A DNA stretch of 64,000 nt from the NCBI RefSeq assembly GCF_014203545.1, contig NZ_JACHJG010000005.1:197726-261725 (forward strand), in the 5' to 3' direction. Shown one piece after another: positions 9,183 to 19,248 of this stretch. The DNA is from Streptomyces netropsis (GTDB lineage: Bacteria; Actinomycetota; Actinomycetes; Streptomycetales; Streptomycetaceae). Made by a program: the position numbers and the translations under genes. The notes beneath the pieces are model-generated. The model was not told the DNA's origin, did not search any database, and saw only the letters and a list, made by a program, of their open reading frames with translations. Positions within the stretch are counted from its first letter, which is position 1, and each line of letters begins with the position of its first letter.

Positions 9183-9794
9183 ATGACATCCGTCCTCGTC
9201 TGCGACGACTCCCCGCTTGCCCGAGAAGCGCTCCGTCGTGCGGTGGCGACCGTGCCCGGCGTCGAGCGTGTGACGACGGCGGCCAACGGCGAGGAAGTCC
9301 TCCGCCGCTGGGGCGCCGATCGTTCGGACCTCATTCTGATGGACGTTCGGATGCCGGGGCTCGGCGGTGTGGAGACCGTGCGCCGGCTGCTCTCCGCCGA
9401 CCCCGGGGCCCGGATCATCATGCTCACGGTGGCCGAGGACCTCGACGGGGTCGCGCTCGCGGTCGCCGCCGGGGCGCGCGGCTATCTGCACAAGGACGCC
9501 TCGCGCGCCGAGCTGCGGGCGACCGTGACCCAGGCGCTCGCCGACCCGACCTGGCGCCTCGCCCCCCGGCGGCTGCGCTCGGCGGAGATGGGCGCGGCGC
9601 CCACGCTCACCGCGCGGGAGATCCAAGTGCTCGAAGGCATGAGCCACGGTCGGTCCAACGCGGAGATCGGCCGTGAGCTGTTCCTCTCCGAGGACACGGT
9701 GAAGACCCACGCGCGGCGTCTGTTCAAGAAATTGGGCGCCTCGGACCGGGCGCACGCGGTGGCGCTCGGATTCCGCTGGGGCCTGGTCCGCTAG
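9183..9794 (+). CDS. bldM: orphan response regulator BldM
   Basis: A 203-residue protein with a receiver domain (SVLVCDDSPLAREALRRAVA; LILMDVRMPGLGG; YLHKDAS) and a LuxR/FixJ-type C-terminal helix-turn-helix (LTAREIQVLEGMSHGRSNAE; LSEDTVKTHARRLFKKL). The sequence is close to identical to the S. coelicolor BldM I remember. BldM is an atypical regulator, active without phosphorylation, that controls aerial-mycelium genes as a homodimer and late sporulation genes as a heterodimer with WhiI. ATG 9183 follows GGAGGG. Expression should depend on sigma-BldN through the promoter at 9022-9049. Confidence 0.95.
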   Translation: MTSVLVCDDSPLAREALRRAVATVPGVERVTTAANGEEVLRRWGADRSDLILMDVRMPGLGGVETVRRLLSADPGARIIMLTVAEDLDGVALAVAAGARGYLHKDASRAELRATVTQALADPTWRLAPRRLRSAEMGAAPTLTAREIQVLEGMSHGRSNAEIGRELFLSEDTVKTHARRLFKKLGASDRAHAVALGFRWGLVR

Positions 9795-9817
9795 GGCGCG
9801 GTGTGGCGCGCAGTGTC

Positions 9818-9865
9818 GTGAGGCCGCGGTGCGCGCCACCCGGGTGGTGCCTGCCGCGGCCTCAC
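9818..9865. terminator. nested palindromic hairpin after bldM
   Basis: A 12-bp outer stem (GTGAGGCCGCGG at 9818-9829 with CCGCGGCCTCAC at 9854-9865) encloses a second perfect palindrome, CCACCCGGGTGG (9836-9847). It begins 23 bp after the bldM stop and is most simply a terminator, though no T-run follows. Confidence 0.65.
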
Positions 9866-10070
9866 CGCGTCGGCGTCCGACGCCGAAACTCCGAGGAATG
9901 CCGCATCCTTGGAGTGTGACTCCTCCCCGGCAGGAGCCGAGGCTTCTCACTCGGCCCCAAAAGATCTCATGACGGACAAGCCCTGCCCGGCGCCGTACGG
10001 CACGGGCACAAGCTATCGGTGGAGTCGTGAGTGCAGGGGCGGGCATACCCGAAAGGGGGAGGCGCTAGAC

Positions 10071-10760
10071 GTGAGTGCGAGGACACCGACGCGTAACGGT
10101 TCGATGCACAACCACGAGGGCGATGCCACGGAAGGTTCCACACCGAGGCACCATGGACCGATGCGCGACGACGACAAGGCGGGGTCTCCCATGCCCACAG
10201 CCCCAGGGGAGATCGGCGCCCTCGTCGCGCGCGCCGTCGAGGGTGACCGGCGGGCCACCCACGATCTGCTGGCCCTGGTGCACCCGCTCGCCCTGCGCTA
10301 CTGCCGCACACGGCTGTCGCGGCTGCCGGGCGACGCGAGGCATTTCGTGGACGACCTGGCCCAGGAGGTCTGCCTGGCGGTGCTGTGCGCCCTGCCGCGC
10401 TACCGCGACACCGGGCGGCCCTTCGAGGCCTTCGTCGTGGCCATCGCCGCGCACAAGGTCGCCGATCTGCAGCGGGCCGCGATGCGGCACGGCAGTACCG
10501 CCGTGCCGTCCGACGAGATGCCGGAGCAGCCCGACGACTCGCTCGGTCCCGAGGAGCGGGCGCTGCTCAGCAGCGACGCCGAGTGGGCGAAGAAGCTGCT
10601 CGCCAACCTCCCGGAGAACCAGCGCGAGCTCGTCCTGCTGCGGGTCGCCATCGGGATGACGGCGGAGGAGACCGGGCAGATGCTCGGCATGTCGCCGGGT
10701 GCGGTGCGGGTCGCGCAGCACCGGGCGCTCAGTCGGCTCCGGGCGCTCGCCGAGCAGTGA
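10071..10760 (+). CDS. sigD: ECF-type RNA polymerase sigma factor, SigD-like
   Basis: Region 2 ([38 protein letters not shown]) and region 4 ([40 protein letters not shown]) are intact. Length and neighbourhood match M. tuberculosis SigD, also next to guaB. I chose GTG 10071 (229 aa) because GGGGGAGG lies 8 bp upstream; the first ~30 codons have weaker codon bias, so ATG 10161 (199 aa) remains possible. No anti-sigma gene is adjacent. Its regulon here is unknown. Confidence 0.88.
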   Translation: MSARTPTRNGSMHNHEGDATEGSTPRHHGPMRDDDKAGSPMPTAPGEIGALVARAVEGDRRATHDLLALVHPLALRYCRTRLSRLPGDARHFVDDLAQEVCLAVLCALPRYRDTGRPFEAFVVAIAAHKVADLQRAAMRHGSTAVPSDEMPEQPDDSLGPEERALLSSDAEWAKKLLANLPENQRELVLLRVAIGMTAEETGQMLGMSPGAVRVAQHRALSRLRALAEQ

Positions 10761-10871
10761 GCGACTCCGGGGCCTCGGCGGGAAAGCCCGTGAACACCGT
10801 CGATTTGTATGAACGCACAAGTGATGCGGGACTCAGCCGTCGTGGAATGGGACACCTGTGACGGCCGTTAG

Positions 10872-12416
<1,545 letters not shown>

Positions 12417-12435
12417 TAGTACGCGCTTCACACGG

Positions 12436-12461
12436 AGCCCGCGACCGAAAGGCCGCGGGCT
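12436..12461. terminator. hairpin between guaB and guaB3
   Basis: AGCCCGCG (12436-12443) pairs with CGCGGGCT (12454-12461) over a 10-nt loop. It could terminate or attenuate guaB transcription before guaB3. Confidence 0.5.
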
Positions 12462-12525
12462 TCGCCGCGTCGGGGATACTGGTATGCGCAGACGGAGCGC
12501 CAAGGAAAGTTGAAAGGCCACACAC

Positions 12526-13653
12526 GTGACTGAGATCGAGATCGGGCGCGGCAAGCGCGGCCGCCGGGCGTACGCATTCGACGACATCGCCGTCGTCCCG
12601 AGCCGCCGTACGCGCGACCCGAAGGAGGTCTCGATCGCCTGGCAGATCGACGCCTACCGCTTCGAGCTGCCGTTCCTGGCCGCTCCCATGGACTCGGTCG
12701 TCTCGCCCGAGACCGCCATCCGCATCGGTGAGCTGGGCGGCCTGGGCGTGCTGAACCTCGAGGGTCTGTGGACCCGGTACGAGGACCCGGAGCCGCTGCT
12801 CGCGGAGATCGCCGAGCTGGACGAGACCGCCGCGACCAAGCGCCTGCAGGAGATCTACGCCGCTCCCATCAAGGAGGAGCTGATCGGGCAGCGCATCAAG
12901 GAGGTCCGCGACTCCGGTGTCGTGACCGCCGCCGCGCTCTCCCCGCAGCGCACCGCGCAGTTCTCCAAGGCCGTCGTCGACGCGGGCGTGGACATCTTCG
13001 TGATCCGCGGGACGACCGTCTCCGCCGAGCACGTCTCCGGTGCCGCCGAGCCGCTGAACCTCAAGCAGTTCATCTACGAGCTCGACGTCCCGGTCATCGT
13101 CGGCGGCTGCGCGACCTACACCGCCGCGCTGCACCTGATGCGCACGGGCGCGGCGGGTGTCCTCGTCGGCTTCGGCGGTGGCGCGGCGCACACCACGCGC
13201 AACGTGCTGGGCATCCAGGTCCCGATGGCGACCGCGGTCGCCGATGTGGCCGCCGCCCGCCGTGACTACATGGACGAGTCCGGCGGCCGTTACGTCCACG
13301 TCATCGCGGACGGCGGCGTGGGCTGGTCCGGCGACCTGCCGAAGGCCATCGCCTGTGGCGCGGACGCCGTGATGATGGGCTCCCCGCTCGCGCGCGCCAC
13401 GGACGCGCCGGGCCGCGGCTACCACTGGGGCATGGAGGCCGTCCACGAGGACGTGCCGCGCGGCAAGCGCATGAACCTGGGCACCGTCGGCACGACCGAG
13501 GAGATCCTCTCCGGTCCGTCGCACACCCCGGACGGCTCGATGAACATGTTCGGCGCGCTGCGCCGCGCGATGGCCACCACGGGCTACAGCGAGCTGAAGG
13601 AGTTCCAGCGGGTCGAGGTGACGGTCGCGCCGTCGCAGCACGACAACCGCTGA
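12526..13653 (+). CDS. guaB3: GuaB3-family IMP dehydrogenase-related protein
   Basis: Encodes 375 residues from GTG 12526. It keeps the IMPDH/GMPR barrel (YAFDDIAVVPSRRTRDPKEV; FLAAPMDSVVSPETA; VIADGGVGWSGDLPKAIACG) but has no CBS insertion. The usual catalytic loop sequence GxGSxCxT is absent; the corresponding region reads FGGGAAHTTRNVLG, without the cysteine. This is the conserved third GuaB paralogue of actinobacteria (Rv3410c type), whose reaction is less well defined than that of GuaB. Synteny with guaB and the SigD-like gene supports the assignment. Confidence 0.9.
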   Translation: MTEIEIGRGKRGRRAYAFDDIAVVPSRRTRDPKEVSIAWQIDAYRFELPFLAAPMDSVVSPETAIRIGELGGLGVLNLEGLWTRYEDPEPLLAEIAELDETAATKRLQEIYAAPIKEELIGQRIKEVRDSGVVTAAALSPQRTAQFSKAVVDAGVDIFVIRGTTVSAEHVSGAAEPLNLKQFIYELDVPVIVGGCATYTAALHLMRTGAAGVLVGFGGGAAHTTRNVLGIQVPMATAVADVAAARRDYMDESGGRYVHVIADGGVGWSGDLPKAIACGADAVMMGSPLARATDAPGRGYHWGMEAVHEDVPRGKRMNLGTVGTTEEILSGPSHTPDGSMNMFGALRRAMATTGYSELKEFQRVEVTVAPSQHDNR

Positions 13654-13667
13654 TCCAGCGCCTTCGA

Positions 13668-13697
13668 GGGCCCGGACCGCTTCGGCGGTCCGGGCCC
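13668..13697. terminator. terminator after guaB3
   Basis: A perfect 13-bp stem (GGGCCCGGACCGC with GCGGTCCGGGCCC) closed by a TTCG tetraloop, 14 bp after the stop and followed by TTC. It lies between converging genes. Confidence 0.88.
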
Positions 13698-13740
13698 TTC
13701 GGCGTCATGCGGGGTCTGCCGGGCGCTCGGGGGGTGGGTG

Positions 13741-14352
13741 TCAGCCGCCGAGCTTGCGGGCGGTGCTGAAGGCGCCGGCGCCGCCGAGGGCGTAGAAGAG
13801 GGCGTCCATGCCGCCCAGGTCTTCCTTCCATGCCTTGCTGACGACCTCGAAGTGGTCGAAGAGCACCTCGGTCACGGGCACGTTCAGGAAGTCGGAGAGC
13901 GCCAGGGCGTAGCCGAATATCTGGCCGAGGTAGACGCCGAGCAGTCCGAGGACCACGCCGACGGCCGGCAGGACGGCGTTGCGTCCGCCGATCTTGCCGA
14001 GGGCCGCTCCGACGAGGGCGCCCACACCGATGGCGAGGTAGCCGATCTGGGCGCCGTCGGTGGCCTTGAGGATGTAGCCGTAGACGCCGGCGCCGACGAG
14101 CATGGCCACCACGCCGAGGAGCACCGCGAGGCCCACGTTGCCCGGGCGGAACGGTGCGGGCGGCGGCGGGAAGCCGCCGGGGCCGCCGTACTGCGGGGCG
14201 GCGTGCGGGAGCATGCCGTACGGCTGCTGCGGCTGCTGCGGGCCGTAGCCGGGCGGCGGGGGCTGCTGGCCGTAGGGGCCGGGCTGCTGTGGCGGGGGCT
14301 GTTGGCCGTAGGGGTTCGGCTGCTGCGGCGGCTGCTGCCAGGGCTGATTCAT
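13741..14352 (-). CDS. membrane protein with Pro/Gln/Gly/Tyr-rich N-terminus
   Basis: Encodes 203 residues from ATG 14352 (MNQPWQQPPQ). The first ~75 residues are low-complexity repeats of the type NPYGQQPPPQQPGPYGQQ, which should be cytoplasmic and disordered. Three hydrophobic segments follow (GNVGLAVLLGVVAMLVGAGV; IGYLAIGVGALVGAALGKIG; AVLPAVGVVLGLLGVYLGQI) and then a soluble tail. I recognise no catalytic family. Proline/glutamine-rich leaders on small membrane proteins are frequent in Streptomyces. It converges with guaB3 and diverges from the MreB-like gene. Confidence 0.75.
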   Translation of the reverse strand: MNQPWQQPPQQPNPYGQQPPPQQPGPYGQQPPPPGYGPQQPQQPYGMLPHAAPQYGGPGGFPPPPAPFRPGNVGLAVLLGVVAMLVGAGVYGYILKATDGAQIGYLAIGVGALVGAALGKIGGRNAVLPAVGVVLGLLGVYLGQIFGYALALSDFLNVPVTEVLFDHFEVVSKAWKEDLGGMDALFYALGGAGAFSTARKLGG

Positions 14353-14559
14353 GGTGGTGTCCCCGTGGGTGAAGAAAAGGAGCGCGAGAAAAGTTGCAGA
14401 GTGTGAAGTGTGGGCCACAAGCTAGCAGCCGGGCCTGACAGCGCGACAAGAAATCCCGGTGGTCCCCGAGATGACCCGGGCTGAGGTGCTGTCACCGACA
14501 GCGAGCGGGCCGCTGTGAACTCCGCATAAACGTTCGACCATAGGGAATAATGGCAACTT

Positions 14560-15714
14560 ATGGCACAAAGCAAGTCGTTCAGCGGCAGGGACATGGGCAT
14601 CGACCTCGGCACGGCGAACACGCTCGTGTACGTGCGGGGGAAAGGAGTGGTGCTCAACGAGCCATCGGTGGTCGCGGTCAACGCCGCTGACGGCGGAGTG
14701 CTCTCGGTCGGATCCGAGGCCAAGGAGACCATCGGCCGCACCCCTTCGAACATCGTGGCCATCCGTCCGCTGCGCGACGGCGTCATAGCCGACTTCGAGA
14801 TAGCCGAGCGGATGCTGCGGCACTTCATCAAGAAGGTCGCGGGCAACCGCCGCTTCTCCCGCCCGCGCGTCGTGGTGTGCGTGCCGTCGGGCATCACCGG
14901 TGTCGAGCGCCGCGCGGTCATCGAGGCCGCGACGCAGGCCGGGGCCCGTCAGGTGCACCTGATCGAGGAGCCGATGGCCGCGGCGATCGGCGCGGGCCTG
15001 CCGGTCAGCGAGCCGACCGGCTGCATGGTCGTCGACGTCGGCGGCGGCACCACCGAGGTCGCCGTGATCTCGCTGGGCGGCATCGTCACGGCGCGCTCGG
15101 TGCGGACCGCGGGCGACGCCATGGACACGGCCATCACCTCGTACGTGAAGAAGCACTACGCCCTCGCGATCGGTGAACGGACCGCGGAGGAGATCAAGAT
15201 GAGCATCGGCTCGGCTTCTCCCACGGCCTCCTGGACCGCGGCGGGGCTCAGCGCGCTCGCCAAGCAGCTGGAGAAGAACGACGGCCTGGAGGACGTCGGC
15301 GGCGACCCGGAGGAGACCCAGGGCCTGCTGCCCCCGGACCGCTTCACCATTCGCGGCCGCGACCAGGTCAGTGGTCTGCCCAAGACGCTGGAGCTGACGG
15401 CCGACGAGGTCCGGCACGCGCTGACGGAGCCGGTGGACGCGATCGTCATGGCCGTGCGGCAGACCCTGGACGAGACCCCGCCGGAGCTGGCGGGCGACAT
15501 CATGGACCGCGGCATCGTGCTGACCGGCGGCGGTGCGCTGCTGCGCGGCCTGGACGTGCGGCTGAGCAAGGAACTCGACATCCCGGTGCTGGTCGCCGAC
15601 GAGCCGCTGGACTGCGTGGCCGTCGGCACCGGCCGCTGCGTCGAGAATTTCGCCTCCCTCAGGACGGTCCTGGACGCGCAGCCGGGCCGGCTGCTCGGGA
15701 CGGGCCGGCTGTAG
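14560..15714 (+). CDS. MreB/Mbl-family actin homologue with an internal insertion
   Basis: Encodes 384 residues. The actin-fold ATPase motifs are present: phosphate-1 [14 protein letters not shown], phosphate-2 [19 protein letters not shown] and the adenosine motif [15 protein letters not shown]. The family acts as cytoplasmic membrane-associated filaments that guide cell-wall synthesis; in Streptomyces MreB proteins act mainly in spores. Between IKMSIGSA and [14 protein letters not shown] (residues ~219-260) there is a ~40-residue segment rich in Ala, Asp and Gly that ordinary MreB proteins lack. The gene stands alone, without mreC/mreD, so it is a paralogue and not the main mre operon copy. 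The start has no obvious ribosome binding site. Confidence 0.88.
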   Translation: MAQSKSFSGRDMGIDLGTANTLVYVRGKGVVLNEPSVVAVNAADGGVLSVGSEAKETIGRTPSNIVAIRPLRDGVIADFEIAERMLRHFIKKVAGNRRFSRPRVVVCVPSGITGVERRAVIEAATQAGARQVHLIEEPMAAAIGAGLPVSEPTGCMVVDVGGGTTEVAVISLGGIVTARSVRTAGDAMDTAITSYVKKHYALAIGERTAEEIKMSIGSASPTASWTAAGLSALAKQLEKNDGLEDVGGDPEETQGLLPPDRFTIRGRDQVSGLPKTLELTADEVRHALTEPVDAIVMAVRQTLDETPPELAGDIMDRGIVLTGGGALLRGLDVRLSKELDIPVLVADEPLDCVAVGTGRCVENFASLRTVLDAQPGRLLGTGRL

Positions 15715-15845
15715 GAGCGGGCGGGCTTTTAAGGACGGCCGGCTTCAGGGACGGATCTCAGGCCGGTCCGGTGTTCCCCCGGTGTCCCGGGGAGACGCCG
15801 GGCCGGCCTTTCGCGGCTGTGCCTCCGCGGTCTTCGTGGGGCCTC

Positions 15846-17117
15846 TTACAGCCGGTGGGCCGCTCCCGCAGGGCTCGCGCCGCGGGTGTCCAGCAGCAGC
15901 TGGGCCTTGACCGCCAGCCCTTGCAGGTCGTAGGTGCGGTGGGGCTGGAGAAGGACCGTCAGATCGGCGATGGCGGCGGCTTCGTAGAGACTGTCGGCGC
16001 GCGGCACGGGACGGCCGAGGACCCGCCACTGCGGGACGTAGGGGTCGTGGTAGCTGATCTGGGCGCCCAGCTCCATCAGCCGGGAGGCGATCTCACGGGC
16101 GGGTGAACCCTCCTGGTCGCCGGTGTCGGCCTTGTAGCCGACGCCGAGCAGGAGCACGCGCGCGCCGCGCGCCGACTTGCCGTGCTCGTTGAGGAGCGTG
16201 GCGCAGCGCCGGATGACGTAGCGCGGCATCCGGCCGTTGACCTCCTGTGCGAGCTCCACCATCCGCAAGGGGTGACCGAGACTGCGGCCCTTGTAGGAGA
16301 GGTAGTTCGGGTCGATGGGCACGCCGTGGCCGCCCACCCCGGGCCCCGGGCGGAACGCCTGGAAGCCGAACGGCTTGGTCTCGGCGCAGCGCACGACGTC
16401 CCACAGGTCGACGCCGATGTCGTGGCAGAAGACCGCCATCTCGTTCGCGAGCGCGATGTTGACGTGCCGGTAGTTCGTCTCCAGGACCTTGACCGCCTCC
16501 GCCTCGCGCGGGCCGCGGGCCCGGACGACCTTCTCGCAGATCCGCCCGTAGAAGGCGGCGGCAGCCTCGGTGCAGGCGGGGGTGAGGCCGCCGATGACCT
16601 TGGGGGTGTTGGTGTAGCCGTGGCGCCGGTTTCCGGGGTCGAAGCGGCTGGGCGAGTAGGCGAGATGGAAGTCCCGGCCCGCGCGCAGCCCGGAGCCGGA
16701 TTCGAGCAGCGGACGGAGGTAGTCCTCCGTGGTTCCCGGGTAGGCGGTGGACTCCAGGAGAACAGTGGTGTGCGGGCGCAGCCGCGCGGCGAGCGCGCGG
16801 GCCGCGTCGCCGATGGCGCCGAGGTCCAGCGCCCGGTCCTCGCCGAGCCGGGTGGGGGCGCAGATCACCGCCGTACGGACCCGGCCCAGCTCGGAGTCCT
16901 CGGTCGTGGCGCGGAAGCCGGCCGAGAGCATGCGGCGGACGCCCGCGGCGGTGAGCGAGCCGTCGGCGCCTTCGGTGGGCAGCCGCCCGGCGCGGAGTTC
17001 GGCGACGGTGTGCGGGTCGGGGTCGTAGCCGACGGTGGAGATGCCGGCGGCCGTGGCGGCCTGGGCGAGCGGGAGGCCGAGGTGGCCGAGTCCGAGGACG
17101 GCGAGATCTGCGGGCAT
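15846..17117 (-). CDS. nucleotide-sugar dehydrogenase homologue lacking the catalytic cysteine
   Basis: A 423-residue member of the UDP-glucose/UDP-ManNAc dehydrogenase family. It has an N-terminal NAD-binding start (LAVLGLGHLGLPLAQAATAAG), the central dimerisation helix (VKVLETNYRHVNIALANEMA) and a C-terminal UDP-binding domain (ARVLLLGVGYKADTGDQEGS). The signature usually written GGHCxPxDP reads GVGGHGVPIDP: the thiol nucleophile that forms the thiohemiacetal is replaced by Gly265. It may still do a partial reaction, bind a sugar nucleotide, or be inactive. ATG 17117 has a GGAAGGA site. It stands alone, without glycosyltransferase neighbours. Confidence 0.85.
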   Translation of the reverse strand: MPADLAVLGLGHLGLPLAQAATAAGISTVGYDPDPHTVAELRAGRLPTEGADGSLTAAGVRRMLSAGFRATTEDSELGRVRTAVICAPTRLGEDRALDLGAIGDAARALAARLRPHTTVLLESTAYPGTTEDYLRPLLESGSGLRAGRDFHLAYSPSRFDPGNRRHGYTNTPKVIGGLTPACTEAAAAFYGRICEKVVRARGPREAEAVKVLETNYRHVNIALANEMAVFCHDIGVDLWDVVRCAETKPFGFQAFRPGPGVGGHGVPIDPNYLSYKGRSLGHPLRMVELAQEVNGRMPRYVIRRCATLLNEHGKSARGARVLLLGVGYKADTGDQEGSPAREIASRLMELGAQISYHDPYVPQWRVLGRPVPRADSLYEAAAIADLTVLLQPHRTYDLQGLAVKAQLLLDTRGASPAGAAHRL

Positions 17118-17460
17118 GGCGGGCGGTCCTTCCCGGAGGGGTCCTGCTGGCCGGTCCTTCCCGGAGGGCGTCGGTCGGAGGGCGCCTCCGGAGGTTCCGG
17201 AGGGCCCTTCCGAGGGGTGAGCCCGGAGGGGAGGCAGATGGCCCCGCGGGCGGACGGGACCGATCCCCGGACGAGTTACATCAGGTTAAGCGGATATATG
17301 ACTGTTATCCGGGATTACCGCGGCGCGACTCGCTTCCGACACGGCCAAAGGAGCCGATCTGGTGCAGCATCGGAGGGGAACGGGTGCCCGGCAGTCCTGG
17401 TGCCCCCGGTGGCGGCGGTCACCGGGGGCGGCAGCGAGAGCGGTCAATCGGGAGGCAGCA
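17118..17460. other. divergent region upstream of glpD
   Basis: No gene is supported in these 343 bp. The left half repeats variants of CCTTCCCGGAGGG. The right half holds an inverted repeat, CGGATA-N9-TATCCG (17291-17311), in the most AT-rich part; this is a plausible operator or core promoter for glpD. Confidence 0.55.
17291..17311. promoter_or_regulatory. inverted repeat in the glpD promoter region
   Basis: CGGATA (17291-17296) and TATCCG (17306-17311) are perfect complements separated by 9 bp and centred about 160 bp upstream of the glpD start. Glycerol genes of Streptomyces are controlled by the IclR-type GylR; whether this is its site is inference. Confidence 0.4.
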
Positions 17461-19167
17461 GTGAGGACAGCGACACTCGGGCCGGCCGAGCGCGGCGAGG
17501 CGCTCGCCCGGATGGCGGAGCGGGAACTGGACATCCTGGTGGTCGGCGCCGGCGTCGTCGGCGCGGGCACCGCGCTCGACGCGGCCACCCGGGGGCTCAC
17601 GACCGGGCTCGTCGAGGCGCGCGACTGGGCGGCGGGGACCTCCAGCCGGTCCAGCAAACTGATCCACGGCGGGCTGCGCTATCTGGAGATGCTCGACTTC
17701 GCACTCGTGCGCGAAGCGCTCAAGGAGCGCGGGCTGCTGCTGGAGCGGCTGGCGCCGCACCTGGTGAAGCCGGTGCCCTTCCTTTACCCCTTGCAGCACC
17801 GGGGCTGGGAGCGCTTCTACGCCGGCTCGGGCGTGGCGCTCTACGACGCGATGTCGGTCTCCTCCGGCCACGGGCGGGGGCTGCCCACCCACCGGCACCT
17901 CACGCGCAAGCGCGCGCTACAGGTCGCACCCGCTCTGAAGAAGGACGCGCTGGTCGGTGCCCTGCAGTACTACGACGCCCAGATGGACGACGCGCGCTAC
18001 GTCACCACCCTCGTGCGCACCGCCGCCGCCTACGGCGCGGACGTCGCCAACCGGGCGCGCGTGGTCGGCTTCCTGCGCGAGGGGGAGCGGGTGGTCGGGG
18101 CCCGGGTGAAGGATCTGGAGCAGGGCGGTGAGTTCGAGGTCCGCGCCCGGCAGATCGTGAACGCCACGGGGGTGTGGACGGACGACACCCAGCAGCTCAT
18201 CGCGGAGCGCGGGCAGTTCCATGTACGGGCGTCCAAGGGCATCCACCTCGTCGTGCCCAAGGACCGCATCCACTCCACCACCGGGCTGATCCTGCGCACC
18301 GAGAAGAGCGTGCTGTTCGTGATCCCGTGGGGCAGGCACTGGATCATCGGCACCACCGACACCGACTGGGACCTGGACAAGGCGCATCCGGCCGCCTCCA
18401 GCGCCGACATCGACTATCTGCTGGAGCACGTCAACGAGGTGCTCGCCGTGCCGCTGACCCGCGATGACGTCCAGGGTGTGTACGCCGGGCTGCGCCCGCT
18501 GCTGGCCGGGGAGTCGGACGCGACCAGCAAGCTCTCGCGCGAGCACACCGTCGCCCACCCGGTACCGGGGCTGGTGGTCGTGGCGGGCGGGAAGTACACC
18601 ACCTACCGGGTGATGGCGAAGGACGCCGTGGACGAGGCGGTGCACGGACTGGCCCAGCGGGTCGCGGAGTGCGTCACCGAGGACGTGCCGCTGGTGGGCG
18701 CCGAGGGCTACCGGGCCCTGTGGAACGGCAGGGCGCAGATGGCACAGCGCACGGGCCTCCATGTGGCGCGCGTCGAGCACCTCTTGAACCGCTACGGCTC
18801 GATGGTCGACGAAGTGCTGGACCTCGTCACCGCCGATCCGAAGCTGGGCGAGCCGCTCGGCGGCGCCGAGGACTACCTCCGGGCGGAGGTCGTCTACGCC
18901 ACCTCCCACGAGGGGGCCCGCCATCTCGACGACGTGCTCACGCGCAGGACACGGATCTCCATCGAGACCTTCGACCGGGGCACGCGCAGTGCGCGGGAGG
19001 CCGCCGAGCTGATGGCGGGGGTGCTGGGCTGGGACCGGTCGCAGATCGAGAAGGAGGTCGAGCACTACGAGAAGCGCGTGGAGGCGGAGCGCGAGTCGCA
19101 ACGGCAGCCCGACGACCAGACGGCGGACGCGGCGCGGCTGGGCGCCCCCGAGGTGCAGCCGCTGTAG
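17461..19167 (+). CDS. glpD: aerobic glycerol-3-phosphate dehydrogenase GlpD
   Basis: Encodes 568 residues from GTG 17461, which follows GGGAGG; an open frame upstream to 17362 is not needed. The FAD-binding motif is LDILVVGAGVVGAGTALDA, followed by SSRSSKLIHGGLRYLE, the substrate region TGVWTDD and the C-terminal DAO_C domain ending SRRTRISIETFDRG. The enzyme oxidises sn-glycerol 3-phosphate to dihydroxyacetone phosphate at the membrane and passes electrons to the quinone pool. The sequence is very close to the S. coelicolor GlpD of this locus. No glpK/glpF neighbour is present. Confidence 0.96.
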   Translation: MRTATLGPAERGEALARMAERELDILVVGAGVVGAGTALDAATRGLTTGLVEARDWAAGTSSRSSKLIHGGLRYLEMLDFALVREALKERGLLLERLAPHLVKPVPFLYPLQHRGWERFYAGSGVALYDAMSVSSGHGRGLPTHRHLTRKRALQVAPALKKDALVGALQYYDAQMDDARYVTTLVRTAAAYGADVANRARVVGFLREGERVVGARVKDLEQGGEFEVRARQIVNATGVWTDDTQQLIAERGQFHVRASKGIHLVVPKDRIHSTTGLILRTEKSVLFVIPWGRHWIIGTTDTDWDLDKAHPAASSADIDYLLEHVNEVLAVPLTRDDVQGVYAGLRPLLAGESDATSKLSREHTVAHPVPGLVVVAGGKYTTYRVMAKDAVDEAVHGLAQRVAECVTEDVPLVGAEGYRALWNGRAQMAQRTGLHVARVEHLLNRYGSMVDEVLDLVTADPKLGEPLGGAEDYLRAEVVYATSHEGARHLDDVLTRRTRISIETFDRGTRSAREAAELMAGVLGWDRSQIEKEVEHYEKRVEAERESQRQPDDQTADAARLGAPEVQPL

Positions 19168-19195
19168 GGCCGTGCGGGGCCGGATGGCGGCCCGT

Positions 19196-19215
19196 ATCCG
19201 GCCGGTTCGCCGGAT
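19196..19215. terminator. hairpin between glpD and the serine hydrolase
   Basis: ATCCGGC and GCCGGAT pair over a 6-nt loop in the gap between converging genes. Confidence 0.5.
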
Positions 19216-19248
19216 GGGTCCGTCAGATGGGTTCGGCGTGCCGGTTCG

